This document shows positions 30,251-36,002 of a DNA stretch of 36,002 bases, one piece after another. The DNA is from an uncultured Emergencia sp. (GTDB taxonomy: Bacteria; Bacillota; Clostridia; Peptostreptococcales; Anaerovoracaceae), in the NCBI GenBank assembly GCA_937997955.1, contig CALLDR010000193.1, forward strand, positions 1 to 36,002, written 5' to 3'. The notes beneath the pieces were generated by a model that had not been told where the DNA came from, searched no databases, and saw only the letters and a program-made list of their open reading frames with translations. Both the position numbers and the translations under genes were made by a program. Position 1 is the first letter of the stretch; each line of letters opens with the position of its first letter.

Positions 30251-30272
30251 ATAGACTTTTTTGTCGAAAACT

Positions 30273-30565
30273 AAATACGTGAGAGTAACTAACGGAAGTG
30301 GGGTGAGAATCCCCGGCTGGGTCAACAACCGTATTCTCTGGCTTCGCAAGGCACTTAATGGAATGCTACAGGAAGTACAGAATAGTCGGGAGACGAGTTA
30401 CTGCTCGATGTTAATTATCCCACTGAGCCAGGGAATGCATCAGTAGAAATGGTAAGCGAGACATAAGGGTACTCCTGTTAGAGCGGCAGGCGTGCCTGTC
30501 AAGCGGCACATTTCTCATTGATATTTTGTATTATAAAGCGACCGGCCTGGGGCAGTCGCTTTTTA
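30273..30565 (+). promoter_or_regulatory. Structured RNA resembling a divergent cobalamin riboswitch
   Basis: The 5' part (30293-30334) reads CGGAAGTGGGGTGAGAATCC followed by CCGGCTGGGTCAACAACCGTA. This resembles the cobalamin-riboswitch core order GGGAA, GGTGnAAATCC, GCTG, CnCAACTGTA. At 30426-30445, AGCCAGGGAATGCATCAGTA resembles the B12 box (AGCCAGGAGACCTGCC and following bases), though the ACC is lost. GGGG 300-303 pairs with CCCC 311-314, and TCCC 418-421 pairs with GGGA 431-434 (add 30000). The RNA ends in a terminator. The core is imperfect, so it may be a variant class or another Clostridial RNA such as raiA. The next long gene encodes DUF4430 domains, which fits B12. Confidence 0.5.
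30535..30565 (+). terminator. Terminator ending the structured RNA
   Basis: AAAGCGAC (30535-30542) pairs with GTCGCTTT (30555-30562) and continues as TTTTAT. It lies about 150 bases before the next start codon, in the position of a riboswitch expression platform. Confidence 0.75.
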
Positions 30566-30713
30566 TATTGAACAAAGGGATTCCCGCGGCATAAAGCTTT
30601 CCGATAGTGGGAAATAGTGTATAACGGCTCAGGCTGTTTGATATAAATATGACTCTTAGCTAATGAATGAGTCGTTATAAAGTTATTTTTAAATCAAAGA
30701 AAAGGAGGAAAAA

Positions 30714-31069
30714 ATGAGACAAGCGATGAGAAAAGTCTTTGTTGTACTATTGGCGCTGATCATAAGTGGGCAGCGGATATTAGTACGAAGATACCGGTTT
30801 CCGTAGGAAGACCGGCTGTGCCGACGATTACGATGGATGGGGAAGCTGTTGAGGATGCGTATGATAGTAGTTATTTTGAAAATATTATAGTTGTTAATAT
30901 AGAATGAGAACTAATGGGCGGAAAAACGATTATAGTTAGCGTTACTTCAGAGACAAATGTATATATCAACAGTTCTGCAACTACATATTTTACTGCTACC
31001 GACAATGAACCAGTTCGTGTTATCGCACAGAATGGAGAAAAAGCTCCATATATTATGATTATAAAATAG
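30714..31069 (+). pseudogene. Broken gene for a small secreted protein
   Basis: AAGGAGG precedes an ATG at 30714 that opens a signal-peptide-like start (MRQAMRKVFVVLLALIISG), which stops at 30804-30806. A frameshift near 30750-30772 would join it to another frame reading AADISTKIPVSVGRPAVP and onward. That frame is cut by an in-frame TGA (30905-30907) and then continues MGGKTIIVSVTSETNVYINS to a TAG at 31067-31069. One frameshift plus one nonsense codon thus disrupts a secreted protein of about 118 residues. The DNA is AT-rich. The reading could reflect sequencing error at one site, but two lesions favour decay. Family not recognised. Confidence 0.6.
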
Positions 31070-31083
31070 GAGAGAGTAAGGTG

Positions 31084-34000
31084 ATGCAGTTCACCTTACC
31101 ATACAAAGAAATGAAAAAGAAATTTCTATCAACTTTATTAATTGTATTTTTGTTGTTCACACTCATTCCTTGTAGTGCATTTGCGGGAGATCAAGATCTG
31201 ACACTTTTTCTTTACAAAACTGAAAGCGAATTTGTCTCAGGTAATAGTGGGACCAATATCCAAAAAATTGAGCAAGCTTCCTTAAATCTTGGCAGCGGTA
31301 CAGGTAGCTATAGTGGAGCTTTAGTTAGTAAAATATATCTTGTTCAAATAGAAGTAGGACAAGATTTATTTTTGGAATCACCAAATGTCGCGTTAGGTGC
31401 ACCCTACAATTCAGCATTAAATGGAAAAGGAACAGTGTATGACCAAGGCACAAAAAAAGATTTCAATGATGTTAAAGAAGCTTATTCTGTTTCAAAGGAG
31501 GAGCTAATAGCTGCTGGTATGCAGAAGGAGTATCTTGACGCTTTGGACGGACAGCTATATTTTATATGTCTTTCTGATACAAATAAGAATCATATTACTA
31601 AGGGCACTGCGTTACTTGAAAATGCAGCCTTCTATGGAATTCTCATCCATGTCAGGCCGACCGAAAATGTTGATAAATCCGCCCTTGAGAGTGCCATTGC
31701 TAAAGTCACAGGAGATAATGAGAATAATTTTTATACAAGCGGTGATTTCTACAATGGGCGCGATGTAAGTTCCAATGGTTTTTGGAACGATATGTTACCG
31801 GCGCGTTCTAAGGCACAAACGATTTCTGAAAGTAATTTCTATTCTCAGGATGAAGTAAATCAGGCAACCGCAAACCTCAATGCCGCTATCAGCCGTCTGA
31901 TTCCAACCACCCAGGCCAATACCACCGCTCTATATGAGGCGCTGGAATTGGTAAAGGATGTACCTGAAACCAATAAGCAATACACGGAAACCTCCTGGAA
32001 GAATTTTGATGACGCAAGAGCGGTCGCGCAGGAGCAGATGGAGAACCTGTTTGATGACGGTGTTGCAAGTGGGACATATAATATTCCAGAGAACCAAGAT
32101 GCAATCGATAATGCAGCGACGGTATTGACCGCGGCATATAGAGACCTGATTGGAGAAGGAAACCTGGAAGAGAACATTTCTCTTTGGAAAAAGGCCGCGA
32201 CATGGCTTCTGGCGCAGAACCAGCAGGTTGCAAACGGGGAATATACAGACGAAAGCGCGACCGCATGGAAAACCGCGTACACTGCGCTGCAGGAAGCCGT
32301 GGCAAACGGTTACGACACCGAGAGCAGATATAGCGCCTATACCAACGGCGTGGCGGAGCTTTCCAGCGCTTACTATGGTCTGGAAGATAAGAATACGGAA
32401 GCTATTATCGTTCATGTAAGGGTGGCGGATAACTTTGGAGCCGTGTTCCCTGAGTATGCTATTGCCGATTCCCAAACGGCGACCTTTGATCAAAACGTGA
32501 CTCTGGGCAACGGAAATAAGACTATATCCAAGTTGTTAAATACCATAAACTATAATGATGCGCCGCTGAATACAACCCCAAGCACGGGAACGCAGTATGG
32601 CGAAGGGTGGAAAAACCCAGTGGTCATGGTATATATCAATGGTATTCTGGCAGTAAACCGAACCGGAATTATTGATAGAAATTGGTTGGGGTATATTGGA
32701 AAGACAACCGGTGGGAAATTGGATACGTCCAATCTCTATTTTGACGTACAATTGCATGATGGAGATGATATTGTCATTTTGAGAGCCTTAGGTCCCGGCT
32801 ATAACTATTATGGCGACGTAGCACCAGGATCTCCGTATAAATATTATTATACCTCCCTTGGGCTGCTGAACATTTTAAACGAACCGGTGATTGAGGCAGA
32901 GGCAGGAAAAGCTTTCTCTGTTACGGTTGAAAAAACGACGGCAGCGGCAGAGGCGGAGCAGCAGACACATTTGGCACAAGGCGTAAGCCTCTTTGTCAGT
33001 GAACAGAACGAAAGCGAAGAAGCTGCAAAAGCGGCGCCAGCATTGACAGCAGTTGGAGAAACGACCGGAGCCGATGGAACGGCTTCTGCAGTCCTGTATA
33101 AAGAAGGCTGGTATCGGTTGGCTGCTGTAGACGTAAATGCACAGACACCGACCAACGGCAACAATATGAGTGAAGAAGTAGGAGGAAACTTCCCAAATAT
33201 CGCAGCGGGCGATTACGTGCTTGTTCACGTGCTGCCGTCAACCGATACGGCGCAGATCCGCGAAAACTTGCAGGAGGAGCTGGATCAGACCTTTGGCGCT
33301 TATTCAGAGGCTTTCTACGGCGATCAATGGGATACGGTAAAGAAACTCTATGATGAAGCGACAGCGCAGATCTCCGGCTCGGAACTGCTGGGAGACGCGT
33401 ATGACGCCAAGGTAAGTGCAGTCGCGCAGATTGAAGCGATTCAGATCGTGATCAACGATGCCAACGCTCTGGTATTATCTGATGTGGAGTGGTACTTAGA
33501 ACACCTTCCGTCAAAAGAAGAAATATCCGCAGGCGCATTCACCCAAGGATATAAAGCGAGAGTTGAAGGTCTGAAGGGAGCCTATGACAGCATGTCTTCT
33601 TATCAGCGATCCCTTTTGAACGGCATGCAAAAGGCACAATATGAAGCCTTAATGGAGGCCTATGGAGAAGATGGAAGCGACCTGCCGGCAGAAGTGCGAG
33701 GATCTGTTACCGTAGAACTGGTGGGAGATGAGGATTATGCAGACGAGGTTACCATAGGCTTTTGCAAATGGTATAAAGAGTCCGCGATAAAGAGCAACGA
33801 AGCGGAGGTGACCAATCCAACTGCAGCTGCGGATGTAGCCAAATATGGATATATGGAAATGACGCCGGAAAGCGGCGCTTACCGGGTACTGGAAGGCAGT
33901 GACTTCCGTCTGGCCATTACATCATCAAGTTTATACGACCAAAACACGGATAATATCGATTATGAAATTTATCGAATCGAAGTGGAAGGCACGGATGCTG

Positions 34001-36002
34001 AAACTGTTAATGTTACTCAGAAAAACAGCACAAACAAAATGGTGATCTACGATGCGAAAGGATCCTTCGGAGCTTATCGTATTGTGCTGGGAAGTGCATC
34101 CCTTACCATGCCTGCCAACGATGTGACCATCAAGGTCTATGTGCGGGACAAGAATGCCGATAAGAGCCTGGAAGAGAGCAAAGTCATCGCGAAGGAGGCG
34201 CTGACTGAGGCGTATAACTCTTATACGAAGGCAGCTTATACGGCAGATGGATGGACTGCGCTGACAAAGGCGTACAATGACGGACTGGCTGCCATTGACG
34301 CAGTCGGTGAACAGGACGGAGCTACGGCGCTGGACGCTGCGAAAGATGCAGCAATTGCCGCCATGGCTGCGGTGAAAACCAGAGAGCAGGAGCAGGCAGC
34401 TCAGCCGCCGCAGCAGGATGAGCCGACAGTGGGAACGCTGGGCAGCGTCTACGTCACCGTGACCAATGGAACCCTGAGAGGAACGGATGCAGATGGAACA
34501 ACGATCCCTTCTGACATGCAGGGAACCTTTATCTCAGAAACTGTGCCGCTGAATGACAATACGACCATGATGACGGCGATCCTGACCGCTTTGCAGAAAA
34601 ATGGATACACATGGGCAGGTACTGGCGGAACGACGTCCACCGGTATGGACATCACCTATATTGCGTCCATCACGAATCCAGACGGGTATAGCCTGGCTGA
34701 GTTTACCGGCGGGCCGAAGTCCGGATGGATGGGAACACTGAACGATTGGTTTACCCATGTGGGATTCGATCAGTTCAGTGCCGGAGACGGAAAACTGGTT
34801 GACGGAGACGTGATCGCTGTGCAGTATACCTGTGATTTAGGCGAGGATATTGGCGGAGGCTGGGGCAATCCAGACACGAGCCTGGCATCCCTGCGCGTAA
34901 ACGGAGGAAGCCTGTCTGATGCATTTAGCAAGAGCCAGAGCAACTACACTCTGACACTGAACGGCAGCCCTGTATCCATAAACACAACCGCCGCGAATAA
35001 GAACTATCAGGTTCGTATCTATCTTAACGATAAGAACGCGACCAACTATTACCGCAGCGGCGAGACGCTTCCGGTAAAGGCTGGCGATACGATATACGTC
35101 GGTGTCGGTGGTAAGGGATGGCCGAGCATGAACAGTAATCCGGGATTTTCCATCTTCTATGAAGAAACCTGGTATGAGATCAAGGTAGTGGACAGCTCCA
35201 GCAGCGCTGTCGTAAAGGATATGATCGAGGCGATTGGCGCGATCAATTACAGCAATTACAAGACGAAGGCTGATGTTGTGGCATTGGCGCGGAGCGCGTA
35301 CGATGCCCTGAATGCAGATGCAAAAAAGGAAGTCGCAAACCTGCAGACATTGGAGAATGCTGAAAAGAGCATCAGCTTCTATCAGCAGATCGATGATGTG
35401 AAGGAAAAGCTGGCCGCCCTGCCGAAGATCACCAATCCGACTTCCACGCAGGCAAACAGCTATCGCAGTCAGATCAATGCGGCGACAGCGGCATACAACA
35501 AGCTGACGGAGGAGCAGAAGCAGTACATCACCATCGCAGATGTGGAGAACTATAACGCATTGGCCAAGGCCCTGGGTATGGGAACCATCGTTGGCTCCGA
35601 AGAAATACCTGAGACCGAACCGCCGATCATCACCTTGGTAGATGAAAATGGCGAAACAACTGCTGTGGCTGGTAAAGCGGAGTTCGACAGCAAGACCGGC
35701 ACTCTGACCATCACACCGGCAGAGGGATACAAAGTGAAGGACGTGCTGATCAACGGCGTGTCAAAGGGAGCTTCCAATATCATCAAGGGGCTCACTGACT
35801 TAACCGCCAGCGATAAGATTACTGTCGTATTTGAAAAGCAGTCCGAGGATCTTTCTGAGGCTGAAGCGGCCAGGATCAAGGCGGGTGTGGAGAACACCAC
35901 CATCAAGCTGTGGTCTGTCTTCAGCAAGAAGAATAACATCCAGCTGAACTGGACCAAGTCTAAAGGATACAAGGTAGACTACTATGAAGTCTTCAAGTCT
36001 AC
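31084..36002 (+). CDS. Giant secreted multidomain surface protein with DUF4430-like domains (3' end outside window)
   Basis: At least 1,639 residues with no stop before the window end. A signal peptide (MKKKFLSTLLIVFLLFTLIP, cleavage after CSAFA) follows GTG 31081, ATG 31084 or ATG 31111; AGGAGAG at 31068 favours the first two. Order: an unknown AT-rich-encoded N-terminal domain to about residue 200; helical FIVAR-like bundles (about 200-435); a first DUF4430-like beta domain (about 440-595, with VYINGILAVNRTG and FDVQLHDGDDI); more helical and beta modules; a clear DUF4430-type domain (about 1117-1262, GWMGTLNDWFTHVGFDQF then LVDGDVIAVQYT); a cadherin-like sandwich (about 1265-1370, SLASLRVNGGSLSDAF); helices; an InlB-like repeat (VKDVLINGVSKGASN); and the start of a fibronectin-like domain. 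It probably binds a ligand at the cell surface, perhaps a corrinoid. Confidence 0.85.
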   Translation, partial: MQFTLPYKEMKKKFLSTLLIVFLLFTLIPCSAFAGDQDLTLFLYKTESEFVSGNSGTNIQKIEQASLNLGSGTGSYSGALVSKIYLVQIEVGQDLFLESPNVALGAPYNSALNGKGTVYDQGTKKDFNDVKEAYSVSKEELIAAGMQKEYLDALDGQLYFICLSDTNKNHITKGTALLENAAFYGILIHVRPTENVDKSALESAIAKVTGDNENNFYTSGDFYNGRDVSSNGFWNDMLPARSKAQTISESNFYSQDEVNQATANLNAAISRLIPTTQANTTALYEALELVKDVPETNKQYTETSWKNFDDARAVAQEQMENLFDDGVASGTYNIPENQDAIDNAATVLTAAYRDLIGEGNLEENISLWKKAATWLLAQNQQVANGEYTDESATAWKTAYTALQEAVANGYDTESRYSAYTNGVAELSSAYYGLEDKNTEAIIVHVRVADNFGAVFPEYAIADSQTATFDQNVTLGNGNKTISKLLNTINYNDAPLNTTPSTGTQYGEGWKNPVVMVYINGILAVNRTGIIDRNWLGYIGKTTGGKLDTSNLYFDVQLHDGDDIVILRALGPGYNYYGDVAPGSPYKYYYTSLGLLNILNEPVIEAEAGKAFSVTVEKTTAAAEAEQQTHLAQGVSLFVSEQNESEEAAKAAPALTAVGETTGADGTASAVLYKEGWYRLAAVDVNAQTPTNGNNMSEEVGGNFPNIAAGDYVLVHVLPSTDTAQIRENLQEELDQTFGAYSEAFYGDQWDTVKKLYDEATAQISGSELLGDAYDAKVSAVAQIEAIQIVINDANALVLSDVEWYLEHLPSKEEISAGAFTQGYKARVEGLKGAYDSMSSYQRSLLNGMQKAQYEALMEAYGEDGSDLPAEVRGSVTVELVGDEDYADEVTIGFCKWYKESAIKSNEAEVTNPTAAADVAKYGYMEMTPESGAYRVLEGSDFRLAITSSSLYDQNTDNIDYEIYRIEVEGTDAETVNVTQKNSTNKMVIYDAKGSFGAYRIVLGSASLTMPANDVTIKVYVRDKNADKSLEESKVIAKEALTEAYNSYTKAAYTADGWTALTKAYNDGLAAIDAVGEQDGATALDAAKDAAIAAMAAVKTREQEQAAQPPQQDEPTVGTLGSVYVTVTNGTLRGTDADGTTIPSDMQGTFISETVPLNDNTTMMTAILTALQKNGYTWAGTGGTTSTGMDITYIASITNPDGYSLAEFTGGPKSGWMGTLNDWFTHVGFDQFSAGDGKLVDGDVIAVQYTCDLGEDIGGGWGNPDTSLASLRVNGGSLSDAFSKSQSNYTLTLNGSPVSINTTAANKNYQVRIYLNDKNATNYYRSGETLPVKAGDTIYVGVGGKGWPSMNSNPGFSIFYEETWYEIKVVDSSSSAVVKDMIEAIGAINYSNYKTKADVVALARSAYDALNADAKKEVANLQTLENAEKSISFYQQIDDVKEKLAALPKITNPTSTQANSYRSQINAATAAYNKLTEEQKQYITIADVENYNALAKALGMGTIVGSEEIPETEPPIITLVDENGETTAVAGKAEFDSKTGTLTITPAEGYKVKDVLINGVSKGASNIIKGLTDLTASDKITVVFEKQSEDLSEAEAARIKAGVENTTIKLWSVFSKKNNIQLNWTKSKGYKVDYYEVFKS

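Noticed and set aside
30273..30565. Group I or group II intron
   Set aside because: No intron core sequences (P/Q/R/S elements or domain V) were found.
1..36002. CRISPR array, tRNA or rRNA genes, insertion sequences, prophage
   Set aside because: No regular spacer-repeat pattern, no cloverleaf with CCA-type end, no transposase or integrase frame was seen on either strand.

Overview
The window looks like the chromosome of an anaerobic, endospore-forming member of the Clostridia (Bacillota). The best evidence is the rpsT / gpr - spoIIP - small membrane gene - lepA - hemW block at about 17.4-23.2 kb, an arrangement typical of spore-forming Firmicutes. Strong Shine-Dalgarno sites, overlapping start and stop codons and many tightly packed operons fit the same picture. 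Most of the window is moderately GC-rich. From about 29.8 to 31.85 kb it becomes clearly AT-rich.

Layout: (1) 0.1-1.4 kb: a MntA/HepT nucleotidyltransferase-HEPN toxin-antitoxin pair followed by an orphan citX. (2) 1.67-9.8 kb: one long operon with a structured, terminator-bearing leader, then larE-larB-larC (synthesis of the nickel-pincer nucleotide cofactor) and a complete peptide/nickel-type ABC transporter (two permeases, a lipoprotein binding protein, and one protein carrying both ATPases). LarC carries a 77-residue His-rich insert. The operon appears to couple nickel uptake to cofactor assembly; the enzyme that would use the cofactor (LarA) is not in the window. (3) 9.98-12.3 kb: a helical hypothetical protein, a RelB/DinJ antitoxin followed by a PIN-toxin remnant without its N-terminal half, and an APH-fold kinase. 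(4) 12.4-16.4 kb: an HxlR regulator divergent from a nitroreductase, then a MATE exporter and an AraC regulator. (5) 16.5-17.7 kb, minus strand: deoD and rpsT. (6) 17.9-23.2 kb: gpr, spoIIP, a 57-aa membrane protein, lepA, hemW. (7) 23.3-29.8 kb: glpK, a membrane acyltransferase, a membrane-anchored XRE regulator, an HTH-Uma2 fusion (minus), a serine hydrolase and a DUF4190-like membrane protein. (8) 29.8-36.0 kb: an AT-rich spacer with a perfect 24-bp palindrome and a related shorter copy, a structured RNA ending in an intrinsic terminator and resembling a divergent cobalamin riboswitch, a broken small secreted-protein gene, and the start of a very large secreted surface protein with DUF4430 (transcobalamin-like) domains that runs off the window.

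Two systems deserve most attention. The first is the riboswitch-like leader over the lar-nik operon. The second is the cobalamin-riboswitch-like RNA followed by the DUF4430 surface protein, which together suggest a cell-surface corrinoid-capture locus. A third theme is that short degenerate tandem repeats (10-25 bp units) sit at many gene ends, sometimes across stop codons. Similar expansions appear to have entered coding sequence in the HxlR regulator and in HemW.
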